Shown: one piece after another, positions 1 through 11,571 of the stretch
How positions within the stretch are numbered: the first letter of the stretch is position 1
Layout: every line of letters starts with the position of its first letter
NCBI GenBank assembly: GCA_015499995.1
Contig: JADNRV010000197.1
Location: forward strand, 1-64,000
Direction: 5' to 3'
DNA length: 64,000 nucleotides
Origin: Flammula alnicola
Lineage: Eukaryota; Basidiomycota; Agaricomycetes; Agaricales; Strophariaceae
Notes under the pieces: model-generated
What the model saw: the letters and a program-made list of their open reading frames with translations, nothing else
What the model was told of the DNA's origin: nothing
The model's database searches: none
Made by a program: the position numbers and the translations under genes

Positions 1-920
1 ACTAGGATTATAATAAGCATGAGACCGATCAAAATGATAGATCTCAGACTTGTTGTGTTCGAGCGCCAAAGCAAATGCCTTGAACAGCTCGAAGATAACA
101 GCGTATGCCTTCTTAAGCATCGCAATATTATGATCCAGCCACTCATCCTGCATGATGAGTGTGCCGTCATCAACATACGAGAGGAGGTCAACCCTCAACC
201 CAAGGTCGAGGCACCGCTTCTCGAACAGGCGCATGATAGGCGCCAGGTAGATAGCTGACAAGACAGGGGACAAGGCTGATCCCTGGCCCACCCCCACGTC
301 TGCCTGTAGCGGGTCCGATAAAAAGGAGTTCCACGCATACCGCGTCTTCCTCTCTACCAGATAAGATGCGAAAAACTTGACCACCAATGGAGGAAAGCCA
401 AGTTTCCGAAGAATAATCACAAGCGCGTCGTGATTAAGTGAAGGGAAAAACTGAGCGAGGTCAAAGGCGACCACGCTAGTCTTTAAACCCTTAGCCCAGC
501 CTGCATGCACAATGTGTGTCAGGAAGAGCCCAGCATCCTCAGTGGAGCGCTGACGCACTCCACCCACCTGGTTAGGATGGAAAATATCCAGCCCGACCGC
601 GTCGAACTGAATGCGATTCGAGATCATCTTCTCAATTAATTTACCAATGGTGTTCAGGAGGACAATAGGCCTGAATGCCTTAGGTGCAGAGTAGGATGGC
701 TTATTCGGCTTGGGTATAATTACCGAAAGCGAATCCTTAAATACAGATGGCCAATAGCCCACACGCATGCAAGCATTGGCAATCGAGAGTAGGACCTCAA
801 TGGAGTGAGGGTCGCGACGTACTATCCCCTTCAGGTGGGACCAATTGACATGATCCGGACCCGGAGCGGATAGACCAGAACACGCAGAGAGAGCCTTCAT
901 GAGTTCCAGCGCAGAACGCG
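1..920 (-). pseudogene. LINE M2 ORF2 fragment, reverse transcriptase region
   Basis: On the minus strand this stretch matches, nearly base for base, the reverse-transcriptase part of ORF2 in M1 at about 14,756-15,660. It carries the palm region with the YVDD-type active site (about 165-185) and the upstream fingers, including the block LNTIGKLIEKMISN. It runs off the left edge of the window, so the 3' half of the ORF (connection, RNase H) is not seen. At about 920 it stops abruptly against copia C1 instead of continuing into the endonuclease. I infer it is the remaining ORF2 of element M2, whose ORF1 pieces lie at 9834-10434 and 23700-24454, with the part between lost by deletion. It could instead be an unrelated copy of the same family. 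Confidence 0.75.
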
Positions 921-2054
921 CGAAGCTTGGTGCAGTCATCAATGAAGGTCACCCAGTAATGGTAACCTTCTGGAGTAGGAACGGGAAGAGGACCATGGAG
1001 ATCAGTGTGGATCAATTCTAGTGGAGTAGGAGAATGACTATGTGAGGTTGGGAATGGATTGGACGTCATTTTGCCTGCGAGGCATGGTTCACAAATATGA
1101 TCTGGTTGCAACTTGGAGTCAAGCACAAGTCCAGTCACCAACTTGCCCTTGAGCAGTTTCTGAATCGCGTCGTAGCTATGGTGGCCAAGACGACGATGCC
1201 AGAGGTTTAAATCAAATGGCAGAGTGGCAGAGACATTGGCAAACTCCGGAATTGGTTCAGTAACACCATCAAGTACACCTGTGTTCTCCGAAGTCACTGT
1301 GGCTGTAAATAGTGTCTTTTGAGCGCGTTTAAAGTACATGGTAGTCTCATCAACTTCCAGTTTGATGTGTTTGCGCTTTGTGAGATAAAGACAGGCCAAT
1401 AAGTTATTTCGGAGTTGGGGTACATGCAAGACTCTGGTTAACTCTACAGAACGAGATTCCTTTCCATTGATGATGGGACTGAACAACACAGTACCAATAC
1501 CTGCAGAGTAGATGATTGTGTGATCTGCTAGCTTGACTGGGACGCGATATGGCGTGTAATTGCGCACCCAGTGACAATGAGGGGTCATATGAGAAGTGGC
1601 CCCTGTGTCTGCAAGCCAATGGAAGTCAGCATCACTCTGCAATGTGGATGGATCATAGGTAGAGAGAGCACTCGCATTTCCAGCATACTCTGTAACATTC
1701 TCCTCGGACTTTGGAGTAGTCTCTTGCGCTTTGTTCGCTTTTCTGCCCTTCTTGCGATATTCTCGCACACTCTCCTGCGCGTTCTGCTGCGCTTTGATAA
1801 AGCGGTTGCACTTGTCTTGTGTGTGATTGGACATACCGCAAAACGTGCATTTAAGCGCAGGAGGTGCAGATGAAGTATTAAGCGTGGATCCAATGGTAGG
1901 AGCGTCCGAGGCGCGATGGCGACGCTGCGCTTCCTCTGTGACAAATGCCTGCTGAATTGTGGACTTGTCAAGCTTGTCCATAAGCAACAGAGATGAAGCG
2001 AAGGTGCTGTACTCGTCCGGAAGCGCGCGGATCATTGCCATGGATGCGAGCTCA
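921..2054 (-). pseudogene. Copia C1 gag-pol, middle part (zinc knuckle, protease, start of integrase)
   Basis: Minus-strand reading gives the order of a Ty1/copia polyprotein: end of gag, a CCHC zinc knuckle (CTFCGMSNHTQDKC, about 1810-1850), an aspartic protease active site (LADTGATSHM, about 1590-1620), a GAG-pre-integrase block (LWHRRLGHHSYDAI, about 1165-1205) and the first integrase residues (THTDLHGPL-like, FIDDCTKL, about 940-1015). Integrase core, reverse transcriptase, RNase H and 3' LTR are absent; the frame breaks into LINE M2 sequence at about 920. The 5' part of the same polyprotein continues at 8615-9070, because LINE P1 inserted within the codons reading AKLDDELASM. Confidence 0.85.
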
Positions 2055-2068
2055 TCATCGAGCTTGGC
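2055..2068 (+). repeat. Target-site duplication of LINE P1, left copy
   Basis: The 14 bases TCATCGAGCTTGGC are repeated exactly at 8601-8614, directly after the poly(A) tail of P1. They are codons of the copia C1 gag gene, so they fix both ends of P1. Confidence 0.95.
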
Positions 2069-2202
2069 CATCTCCTCCTTATTCGGTAACCACTTCGTGC
2101 GACCGTGGGAAACAACCTCAGCAACACCTTCATCGTCCCCCACAGCTCCTCCTCGTTGAGCGCTCCTGAGCGCTAGTTTACCAATCGACAGATAACACAG
2201 CA
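2069..2202 (+). promoter_or_regulatory. LINE P1 5' UTR, probable internal promoter
   Basis: This 134-bp leader lies between the TSD and the ORF1 start. It resembles the M1 and M2 leaders (CCGTGGGA-AACA-TTCAGCA and GAGCGCTC blocks), although M1/M2 belong to a different subfamily. LINEs of this kind normally carry their promoter here; no specific factor site is evident. Confidence 0.5.
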
Positions 2203-4178
2203 ATGCCCCCCAAACCCGGTTCTGGTGGCGATCCGCCGAGCGGATCTCGCGCATCGGAGAGATTGTCTGGATTTGCGCCTCGGCGCACTCCTGGAGTTGG
2301 CTCGTCGTCTGCTTCGGCGGCGGCAGCCTCTACCCCTGCGTCTCCCTCTCCTCAGAGGCAGACATATTCGTCTACAGTCCCTCAGCAACAGCGGGACAAA
2401 ACCCCAGTCAGTGAGCGCGAATGCACTCCTGTCTTTACTCCGTCGGCCCTGCCACCTCAGCAGGATCCGTCCCACTATCTCACGGATGAGGATGTCGTTC
2501 TCGATTATGAGGCGACTCCTCCTCCTGCTTCTCAATCGACAGCAGATCCCGCCCTGGAGGGTGAGCTCACATCTGCAATCGATGACATGTCCTGGAGTGC
2601 GAGGGCCATTGCAGCATGGATGAGGGGAAACCCGAGTTCATCTGACAATGCCCTTGCTCGCCCTGCAACTGATCTCGCTGCTGCGATCGCCTCTCTGGTG
2701 GCTGCAGCTGAATCTACCGGATGGACCGACATTACTGCGTCCGTCGTCGGAGACGAAGCCCTCTCTCTGGGGTATGTCATCGGAGAGACCATCTCAGGCC
2801 CAGACGACACCGTCATGAGGCCCAACACCGTCCCCTTCGCCCAGATCGACCCCCATTCCAGTGATGCGGAGTCGTCTGCCATGGAGACTGACACCACCTC
2901 ACGCCCTCCCCCTCCTCGTCAGGATAAGGGGAAGGGTAGAGCCCCCACGAGCAGGGCCCTCCTGCTCCCCGCCAGTCTCGCAAGAGGCCGGCGGATTCTT
3001 ATTTGAGGCCTCCGCCTCCTATACCTCCTCGACCTAAGGGTTGGCAATCCGGTGTTCCTTGGAGCGCCGGTCCCCGTAAGCGCACGTTTGCTGAGCTTGC
3101 GGCGGCCAACCCTTTGTCGCAGAGAGATCCTGCCATGGGCCATAGTGCTCTTGGTAGGTATCCACCTCCGCCGCGTGTCCCTGCGATGCAGGCGGCCATC
3201 GATGAGCGGGCGTCTGCTGCCAAGAGGCAGAAGAAGCACCCCTCTTTCACCACTGCTGGCCCGTCACGCAAGCAGATCCTCCTCGCGTTTAGCGGCCCCT
3301 ACACGAAGCCGCACGACACGAAACTCGTCGACCTGGTCCACAAGATCGACAAAGCCTTCCGCGATGCGGGCAGTGCCAATCGGGTGCTGTCTGCCTCGCA
3401 CGCATATGATGGCATTTCTCTTGCCACTTCCCTTGTGTCCACCCAGAGCGACCTCGACATCGCTCGAGGGTGGGTGCATAGAATCCTTCCGGAGTCTGAC
3501 ACCGTCAAAGTGTCGGTCAGCCTCCCCTCTTCCACCTCGTACCTTCAGGTACTTGACCTACCTGCTTACAGCGATTTCGCCAGCAAGACCCTCACCACAG
3601 GGGCCGAAGTGAAGATGGCAATTCTTGCCTCTCCACTTTCCGTCTTCGCGCCTTTCAAATCTGAGCCTCGGATTAAGCGCAACTCCCCGGCGAGCACCAC
3701 TTGTGTGGCGTTCATCAATATCTGGGACTCTCAGTCGGGAGCCCGCGTGAAGGCTCTTATCAACAAGACCTTCATGTTCCGTAGCAGGGCTTACCGCATT
3801 CTTGCGGCGTGCGCCAACCCCGGCGTCCCTCTCTGCACTAGATGCTGGAGGTGGGGCCATCCATCTAACGTTTGCAGGGCTCCCCAGCCCCGCTGCGCTC
3901 ATTGCTCCGGGCCACACGAGGAGGAGGTACATCGTATCGCCGCTTCGTGTTGCAAGGGAAATCCCAAGGCAACTCCACCTATCCCACCTACTCCCGGTGG
4001 GGTGGACTGCCCTCATGCCCCGCGCTGCCCTAACTGTAAGGGCGCGCATAAACCTTACGACAGAAAGTGTCATTTCTGGCACAACCGGTACGATCGTGAA
4101 TGGATCGATGCCAAATATGCCCAGGTACGTGATTATTGGAATCATCGTCGTGCACTCTACTCACAAAACGTAGCTTAA
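2203..4178 (+). pseudogene. LINE P1 ORF1, gag-like nucleic-acid-binding protein, one frameshift
   Basis: The start MPPKPGSGGDPPSG at 2203 opens a Ser/Pro/Ala-rich N-terminal region. The frame is lost at about 2940-3000 and resumes in the frame that is open from 3003 to the stop at 4178. The C-terminal third has three cysteine clusters: CTRCWRWGHPSNVC, CAHCSGPHEEEVHRIAASC and CPNCKGAHKPYDRKC, typical of ORF1 proteins that coat LINE RNA. The block SRKQILLAFSGPYTKPHD opens the conserved central domain. Aligned with M1, a one-base change near 2945 is enough to explain the break. The stop TAA overlaps the ORF2 start in TAATG. Confidence 0.85.
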
Positions 4179-7100
4179 TGCAGGCACAACCGCTTGATGA
4201 GATACGGGTTTTGAGTTGGAACGTGGCGAGGGACGGGATGTCCCTCGATGTAATCCTTAGCACTTGTACAAATATATATGACGTGTTATTCATCCAAGAG
4301 CCTCCATGGAGGCACATAAGAACCGCCCCGTCTGCGAAGAGCAGAAAGGGTGAAGATGTAGTCAGCGCGCCCAACCATCCAGATTGGTTGGCCATGGTGC
4401 GCCCCACCACCCCTGACGAGCGACCCCGAGTCATGACCTATGTTTCGACTAGGTTAGCCCGGTATCGCCCGGCTCAACGGAGGGATATTATTGATCATCC
4501 CGATATCATGGTACTCTCGCTCTCCTCGGGCGAGAGCTCTTTCTATCTTCTGAACGTGTATTCAGATTCCGATCATGGAGCTATTAACTGGCTCCGTGAT
4601 CATGATCGAGATCTTCCCCGATGTCATCTAATGATGGGAGATTTTAACGCACACTCTCCGGATTGGGACCCTGGTTCCGCTCGGGAGGGGTGTGCCTTAT
4701 CGCTGCAACAATCTGCGGCCATCCTTGGACTTGAGCTTGCCGCTTTTGGCAACCCTGGGCCCACACACATTCCGAGAGATCGCACCAAGCGCAGCACGGT
4801 GATCGATCTGGCTTTTGTTCCCCCCGATCAGGTGGTGAATGCGTCTACTGTCCGATGCCCGGACATCCAGCTTAAATCGGACCACATCCCGATTTATACT
4901 ACACTGGACATCCTTCCCGCCCCTGACGGGGCGGTTCGGATGTCTCTTCCTATGGAGTCTGTTGAGGCCTTCGTTAAATTTATCACTTCGGGACTTGCGG
5001 CTATAGATCCAAAAGCCCCGCTGACTACCGAGGATCAGATTGATACTGCGGCTCAAGGAGTGGCGCAGATTTTCTCGGAGGCATGGTCTGCCCATGCCAA
5101 AGAGACCTCTATTACTAAGCGTTCGAAACCCTGGTGGTCCCAGGAGTGCTCTGACGCCCTGCTCAAATTTCGTGGGGATCGCTCCCCGAGAATTGGACAT
5201 CTTTTCGGAAATTAGTCCGGGAAATGAAACGTGTCTTCTTCGATGACCACATTGGAGAGATCGCGGGTACTAATAAGCGACCGTGGGACCTTATGAATTG
5301 GGTCCAACAACGGAAGCTCCCTCCCAGTGAGGCTATCCATATCGTGGAGAGCCTGCAATGACTTGCCTGCCTTGTGGGATGCCCTACATGGCACGTATAA
5401 CTGGCATCGGATAGAACATACGATGCTGCTCTATTGGAGTCCATCCCGCAACTTCCTGTGCGGGAATGGGCTCCCTTCTCCCTGCTGGAACTCACGGAGC
5501 ACTGTCTGCGTGTTCCGGTCTTTCTTCTCCGGGTCCGGATCATGTCAATTGGTCCCACCTGAAGAAGATTGTACGTCGGGACCCCCACTCTGTGGAGGTC
5601 CTTATCTCGATTGCTAATGCCTGCATGCGTGTGGGTCATTGGCCGTCTCCCTTTAAGGAATCTATGTCGGTTATTATCCCTAAGCCCGGCAAGCCCTCGT
5701 ACTCTACCCCTAAGGCGTTCAGGCCTATTGTGCTTCTGAACACTTTGGGGAAACTCATCGAGAAAATGATCTCGAATCGCATTCAGTTCGATGCTGTCGG
5801 ACAGGATATATTTCACCCGAATCAGGTTGGAGGTGTAGGGGACGCTCCACCGAGGATGCGGGTCTGTTTTTGACACATATGGTGAGGGCTGGGTGGGCGA
5901 AAGGGTTGAGGACTAGCGTCCTTGCCTTTGACCTTGCTCAGTTCTTCCTTCCTTAATCACGAGGTTCTCGTGATAATTCTCCGGAAGCTTGGCTTTCCGC
6001 CTCTGGTGGTCAAGTTTTTAGTTCTTATCTGGTAGAGAGGAAGACGCAGTATGCGTGGAACTCCTTCCTGTCAGATCCTCTGCAGGCAGATGTGGGCATG
6101 GGACAGGGCTCCGCCCTGTCCCCTGTCTTGTCTGCTATTTACTTGGCGCCTATCATGCGTCTTTTCTACAAGAGGTGCCGTGAGATTCATCTTGCGGTTG
6201 ACCTTCTGTCATATGTTGATGATGGTACCCTGATTTCTCAGGAGACCAGACTCGATCCCAATGTTGTGAACCTTCGTAAGGCTTACAAGATTATATTTGA
6301 GCTCTTTATCAAGTTCGCCCTCGCTCTGGAGCACGCGAAGTCGGAGATTTTTCACTTCGACAACACGGCTTCAGTCTACAACCCTGCTATTGATTTGGGT
6401 GAAGAACCCTACACTGCAGGCAAATGGCTCAAGCCTAAGCCGTTCTGGCGATATCTTGGGTTTTACTTTGATCGCAAGCTCACTTTCAAAGAGCATGTGA
6501 GATACTATTCCACCAAGGGATTCACATCGGTCGTATCGATGAGAATGCTTGGGTCTTCTACCAGAGGGATGCCGCCGCATCTTAAGCGCCTCCTCTACCG
6601 CACGTGCGTTATCCCCATAATTACTTATGGTTACCGCATGTGGTATTTCCGCAAGGCCCGGAACAAGGGTCTTATTGTGCAACTCACCAATGTCCAGCGC
6701 AAGGCTGGGCTTTGGATTACTGGGTGCTTCCGCACTTCTCCCTCGCATGGCGTCGAGGCCCTTGCTGGCCTTCTGCCCATGCCCTTCTTTTGGACAGGCT
6801 GAACTCTCAGGCAGTTGCTCGGATTTCTCTCTTGTCTGATACACACCCAGTCCGGTCATTTATGGCTGGACCTCTACTTAAGAGAGCCGTCCCTCACAAG
6901 ATGGTGATTGAGAATTTTACCGAGCGTCAACGTGAAAAATTGCGCGGCGGCCTTGTGGGCAATGCAATGTACCACCCCGCTGGTCTGGAGGAGCTGGAGC
7001 CTTTTGCTCCAGACGCCAGGCCTGGATATCGTCTAATGGACCGGCATTCGAGCCGGTTTACATGGATGGCTAAACCCCGTATCAGCAGGGCCGAAGACCC

Positions 7101-8039
7101 TGATGCTGCGTGGAAAATCATACTGGACAAACTCATCGACAAGTGTGACGATGAGCCAGGTACCGCATATGCTGGTGTCGACGGCTCGGTCCTCCGGGGC
7201 CCTGGCAGGCCGCCAACGGCATTGTTATTAAACGGCAGGGTGCGCTGGTTTTGGCCAGATGTCACTCTTCCGGACGGGCAATAAGCACTGACACTGAGCT
7301 CGATGCCATCTCGGTGGCCATCTCCGCTATGGTAGCATTCGGAGATGTCACCAGGATAGTCATTTTCACGGATTCGATGCATGCTGCTCGAATGGCCGTT
7401 GATCCTTCCCCGCATTCTCATCAGGGTTCCTCTCTGATAGTATGTCGGACACTTGAACGATGGTTCCAAGGTGGTGGTAACCGAAAAGTCGTTTTTGCAG
7501 AGTCTCCCTCCGATATGGAGTGGGACATCCATCAGGAGGCTCATGACCTCGTCCTGGGGTTTCCCGGTGTGCCTGTTACACCGGATACTCCTTTATCTAT
7601 CGCTTGGCTTAAGAATAAAGCTGACACTGTAGCGCGGGATGCCTGGTCGACAGAGGTCGATGAGGTTCCCAACTTACTTGGCTCCAACTTTCTGGAGTTA
7701 GAGGATCTAAAGGGTAATCCTCTCCGTCCGACCCCCGTTCGCGGCGGGCCGTGGCTTGAAGTGGGCGGCCGCAACTCTCAGTTGTTCGCCCGCATGTGCC
7801 GTGCTATCACGAATCATGCTCCGATCGGCTCGTATTACGAGCGGTTCAAAATCGACGATCCACTTGCTCTCGGTTGTACGTGTGGGGTTTATCCTCAGAC
7901 ACGCGACCATCTTTTTGGGTGCCCGAAGCTCCCGATGCTACCTCACAGGGCTCCGCACTTAGTGTGGGGTCTTGAGAAATTTTTGACTGACAACGTTACG
8001 GCATTTGCTTTCAACCGGCCCCCAGCCGGAGTCGGATGA
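4178..8039 (+). pseudogene. LINE P1 ORF2, APE endonuclease / reverse transcriptase / RNase H, several frameshifts
   Basis: ORF2 starts at the ATG of TAATG (4178). The APE-type endonuclease shows RVLSWNVARDG, a QEPPW block, GDFNAHS (about 4638-4658) and the SDH motif (LKSDHIPIY, about 4870-4895). The reverse transcriptase has FDLAQFF (about 5925-5950), GQGSALSPVLSA (about 6100-6135) and YVDDGT (about 6212-6230). RNase H shows YAGVDGS, TELDAI and IFTDSMHAA (about 7165-7390), the three acidic positions. The C-terminus carries a CCHC-like cluster (CTCGVYPQTRDHLFGC, about 7872-7922). Comparison with M1 and P2 shows at least seven frameshifts (near 5170, 5345, 5840, 5950, 6020, 6790, 7200). It is read as a pseudogene, or as intact sequence damaged by assembly indels. 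Confidence 0.88.
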
Positions 8040-8600
8040 GGGACTCTGGATGGGGGGCAATCTCATTTGCGGGCGGCGCTGCGGTCAAAGCGACTCACTG
8101 CCCGTGAGTGTTGGTCCAACGCAGTCAAAAGCCGAGAGGCTGGAGGACCTGGTCGTTCCAGGTTAGGGCAGCTCTACCCTTCGGGGTCGTGTCGTTCGCT
8201 GTGTTGTTCCGGACCCGGCTTGGTGGACGGCGGCTTGGACCTTGGTCCTCGTTTAGCTATGACCACGTCGATTTTACCATTTAATCGGGGAGGGCCTGGC
8301 AGGCTCTTCTCGCATCTGGGTGACCCCCCTGTCCACCCCTTTTAATCCATATCTACCTTACGCTCGGTGGCGTTAATAACGCCGCGCGTTTGTATTTCCT
8401 GGGCTGCGAGGTCCGCTATTTGGGTTTCAGGCTGCAGCGCAGTCTCGCGCGCGCCGCATGCTCCCCTGCGAGCAACCAATTTCTTTCTTGTGCATTGGGT
8501 ATTGTAGCGTACTCGTTTGTATTAGTTAGAGTCCGAGCTGCATTCGAGTTTCGGAATAAAAATTGTTGATTTAAAAAAGAAAAAAAAAAAAAAAAAAAAA
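8040..8600 (+). other. LINE P1 3' UTR and poly(A) tail
   Basis: The 3' UTR holds blocks found in every LINE copy in the window: TATGACCACGTCGATTTTAC, the GGGTGACCCCCCTGTCCA block, and a terminal TTGTTGATTTAAA directly before the A-tract (8573-8600, with one G). The constant end is the likely template site for the element's reverse transcriptase. No gene lies here. Confidence 0.85.
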
Positions 8601-8614
8601 TCATCGAGCTTGGC
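8601..8614 (+). repeat. Target-site duplication of LINE P1, right copy
   Basis: Exact repeat of 2055-2068, immediately after the A-rich tail; copia C1 sequence continues at 8615. Confidence 0.95.
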
Positions 8615-9070
8615 AAGGTCGAATCCAGTAGGGCGAAGGTCCTGGATGCGGCGAATGGAGGTATCAACTCTATTCATCAAAGTCTGAAGAGTTTCATCCT
8701 CTTGCTTCCAGATGGAGAATAGGTCATTGTAGGCATTAAAGCGTGCACCCGGACGCTTCTGCTGATGGATATCGCGCAGAGCGGTCCAGATCTTGACCGG
8801 ATCATCCTCAATTCCATTGAAGTGGATCTTCTGATCATCCTCTACAAGCATATACATCATTCCAGACGCTTTGTCTGATTTAAGCGTCCAGTCATCAAAT
8901 GCTTTGGTCTCCTCTGCTGTAGGGGTTGCAGGGAGTGTAGGCTTGGTTGATGTGCCATTTACAATGCGCCAGACGCCGTTTGCACGAAGCCAGGCCTGCA
9001 TATCACCGGACCAAGTGTTATAATTGAAAGCATTCAATTTAGTGATTTGGGGCATGTAGGAAGAAGACAT
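8615..9070 (-). pseudogene. Copia C1 gag, N-terminal part
   Basis: Minus-strand start MSSSYMPQITKLNAFNYNTW, a UBN2/gag type N-terminus (LNAFNYNTWSGDMQAW, then KASGMMYMLVEDDQ and IWTALRDIHQQKRPGARFNA). The frame is open from 9070 to the P1 insertion and joins the part at 921-2054 when P1 and one TSD are ignored. C2 carries a closely similar gag start at 34,640. The TCTCGCAATCATG-like context and position behind LTR and leader support this start. Confidence 0.85.
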
Positions 9071-9434
9071 GATTGCGAGGGATCCGTGGAGAGCGAAGGA
9101 GCGCGAGTTGGTGGGGATATGCGGAATAGTGTCCGGATATGTGTAAATGAGTTGTATGGCGTTCCGTGCGCAGTAGGTGCGGCGAACTCGGAAATGAAAT
9201 GAAAAGTGTAAACTAGAGTATTCTAGACAACACTAGATAAAAGTGTATGTAACTCGGAGTCCAGGTGGTTGTTCCGAGTGTAACTCAGCCCTAATGGCAT
9301 GCAAGCTCGTCCTTACTAGCAGCGGCAATATAAGGCCGGGCCTGGCAAGGGCTTACAAGTAATGAGAGGTAATATGCCTGATGAAAGCTAACTACTAATA
9401 GATTTCGTTCGCAAAACACCTGTTTGAAGCACTT

Positions 9435-9454
9435 AGAGCGCGGGGCCCATAACC
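9435..9454 (-). other. Copia C1 primer-binding site
   Basis: Directly after the LTR on the minus strand is GGTTATGGGCCCCGCGCTCT. Its start is complementary to the anticodon stem-loop region of eukaryotic initiator methionine tRNA (GGGCCCAUAACC), the half-tRNA priming used by copia-type elements. The same 20 bases follow the C2 LTR at 34258-34277. Confidence 0.75.
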
Positions 9455-9833
9455 TGTTAAAGGTGGCAAGCGCGGGAACGTGTGACGCAGCTGTGCGCCT
9501 AATATGAGCAACTCGAAGCGAGGGACACAGGAGCTATAGTAAGCTGAAGTCCAGAGTGAGTAACTTATTGTATTGGGCAAAATACTAACTACTTGCCTGA
9601 AGTCCAGAGTGAGTAACTAAGGACTTCTGGCAAATGTCAAAAGACTTTATATACTAAATAGAAAGGATCTAGAAAGGATCTGGAGATGATCTGGAGATGA
9701 TCTAGAACTTGATAAGAATCTAATCTACAAATGCACAACAAGTGAAAAGGAGGAAGTGCAGATAAGAGATAAGATAAGAGATAAGATAAGATAAGATAAG
9801 ATAACTTGGAGACATGTGCAGGCCGTTTTAACA
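9455..9833 (-). repeat. Copia C1 5' LTR (379 bp)
   Basis: The LTR has ends TGTTAAA...TTTAACA and the same length as the C2 LTR at 33879-34257. On the plus strand it contains a run of GATAA units (about 9763-9808) close to its U3 end, and a repeated block (CTGAAGTCCAGAGTGAGTAA) near 9543 and 9597. The partner 3' LTR is missing. Confidence 0.85.
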
Positions 9834-10434
9834 ATACCCTCGTATGCACGAGAGGCAGACAGGACCCGAAGGGTGGCTGCGTCTCGGAGTCCTTTGTCGA
9901 TCTTGGCGCGAAGCTCGACGAGTTTACTGTCCTTGGGGCGCTGCCCAGGGCCAGAGTACTGGATCAGGACCTGCTTGCGAGTAGGTCCAGACGAGGTAAA
10001 CGACGGGGTGGTCTTCTGCTTCTTAGCAGATGACGGCCCCATCGGAGACGACAAGTATTGTTTGTTGCCAGAGAGCTCCGCCTGCATGGCAGGAACTCGA
10101 GGCGCAGGTGGATAGCGAGGTCCACCACCAAAGGCACTGGGGCCCATGGCAGAGTCCCTCTGGGACAACGGGTTGGCAGCGGCCATCTCAGCATAGCTGA
10201 GACGACTACTCTTCCAGCCAGCTGGCCGAGGAGGAATAGGAGGCGGAGGCCTCAAGTAGGAGTCCGCCGGCCTCTTGCGAGGCTGACGGGGGGCAGGGGC
10301 ACCCTTCGAAGGCGCAGCTGAGGGCTGCGACTTCAGAGGTGCTGCTGCACCAGATGGCACTGTGAACGCCGGCGCTCTAGCCTTCCCAGTCAACTTCCTA
10401 GTCGTGGGGGCGGGGGTCGCAGATGACATCCCAG
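9834..10434 (-). pseudogene. LINE M2 ORF1, central part
   Basis: On the minus strand this continues M2 ORF1 after the M1 insertion: the SS-TPAP-TRK block, a Pro-rich stretch (RPPPPIPPRPAGW), SYAEMAAANPLSQRDSAMG, and the start of the conserved domain (RKQVLIQYSGPGQRPKDSK). It is cut at 9833 by the C1 LTR within ASRAYEGI. The N-terminal part lies at 23713-24454, on the far side of M1. Codons 10422-10434 are the left copy of the M1 TSD. Confidence 0.85.
10422..10434 (+). repeat. Target-site duplication of LINE M1, left copy
   Basis: GATGACATCCCAG, 13 bases, repeated exactly at 23700-23712. It abuts the T-tract (reverse complement of the M1 poly(A)) at 10435. Confidence 0.93.
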
Positions 10435-11001
10435 TTTTTTTTTTTTTTTTTTTTAAATCATCAATTTTATACCGGTGCACGAAAGCAGTCCGGTCTCTAA
10501 CTAATACAAACGGAGGCAGTAAACTACGCATGCAAAAGAAAGAAGTTGGCTCGACGGCGAGCAAGCGACGCGCGTGAGCGCGGCGCGGGCGAGACAGCGC
10601 AGCCGCCTGAAACCCAGATAGGTAGTCTTGCAACTACAGATCGTCCGTCGTTACGGCGTTGTTAACGCTACCGCACGAACGGCAGATAAGAGTATTGGGA
10701 TGGGAAGGGGGGTCTCCCGAAAGTAAAGAGAGCCTGCCAGACTCTCCCCAGTTCAACGGTAAAATTTACGTTGTAATAGCTAAGCAGGAGCCGAAGCCCC
10801 CACCGCCGTCCACCAAACTGGGTCCTCCGTCGACGGCGCATGACGCCGGCTCAGAGAGTCGACGCCACCGGCCCTGGGACGACCAGGGCCCTAGGCACTT
10901 GCAGAACTTCGCCGCCGCCAAACGGAAACACATCACGAGTAGTCGAGTAGATTTGACCGCGGATCGCTCCACGATCAGGATCGCCCCCCTCCCAAAGTCC
11001 C
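10435..11001 (-). other. LINE M1 3' UTR and poly(A)
   Basis: Reverse complement of the same 3' UTR type as in P3: GGTCAAATCTACTCGACTA block, pyrimidine-rich stretch, then TTGATGATTTAAA and 20 A. It holds no gene. Confidence 0.8.
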
Positions 11002-11571
11002 TCATCCGACTCCAGTGGGGTGCCGGGAGAAGGAGAACGCCGTAGGGTGCTCCAACAGATAAGTCGCCAGCTCCGAAACAAGTTTCGGCTTCCGGCGCGT
11101 CCAAGGCTGTTTTTTGCACTTGAAAATATGATCGCGAGTCTGAGGATGAACCCCACACTCACAACCGAGGGCCCTAGGGTCGATTTTGAACCGCTCGTAG
11201 TACGAGCCGATCGGCGCATGATTTGTAATCAAACGGCACATGCGGGCAAAGAGCGAAACACTCTGACTGCCAGCTTCAAGCCAAGGTCCCCCGCGAGTGG
11301 GACTAGGCTGGACAGGGTCTCCGTTCACCCCTTGCAGCTCCATAAAATTGGAGCCTAGTAAGAAAGGCTGATCGGAAACTCTTTGTTTCCAATCTGCGCG
11401 AGCCGATTTGTCCACGAAGTCGCGGACATACTGGAGAGAGAGTCTGGTGGTAGGAACGACGGCAGCGCCGCGCATACCAGCAACGAGATCGTGTGCTTCG
11501 TTTTGAACGCCCCACTCCATATCAGAGGGAGACTCAATAAAAGTAACCTTGTGGTCAGGCAAAAGCCAGGG

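Larger units (their letters stand above)
2069..8600 (+). mobile_element. Full-length LINE P1 (Tad1/I-like non-LTR retrotransposon)
   Basis: A 6,532-bp element bounded by a perfect 14-bp TSD. Order: 5' UTR 2069-2202, ORF1 2203-4178, ORF2 4178-8039, 3' UTR 8040-8572, A-rich tail 8573-8600. The 5' end CATCTCCTCC matches the 5' ends of M1 (at 23699) and M2 (at 24575), which supports a complete copy. APE endonuclease, reverse transcriptase, RNase H and three ORF1 zinc knuckles place it with Tad1/I-type LINEs. Both ORFs carry frameshifts, so this copy is not expected to be autonomous unless those are assembly errors. It is inserted in copia C1 in antisense orientation. Confidence 0.93.
921..9833 (-). 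mobile_element. Copia-type LTR retrotransposon C1, 3'-truncated, split by LINE P1
   Basis: C1 runs right to left: 5' LTR 9455-9833, primer-binding site 9435-9454, leader, gag start codon at about 9070, gag to 8615, then (after P1) gag-protease-integrase start from 2054 to about 921. The LTR has TG...CA ends with short inverted repeats (TGTTAAA/TTTAACA). No 3' LTR is seen. C1 lies in ORF1 of LINE M2, whose sequence resumes at 9834. The missing 3' half and the missing M2 segment were probably lost in one deletion with an endpoint near 920. Confidence 0.85.

Noticed and set aside
9763..9808. GATAA array as telomeric or regulatory repeat
   Set aside because: It lies within the copia LTR and recurs in C2, so it is part of that element.
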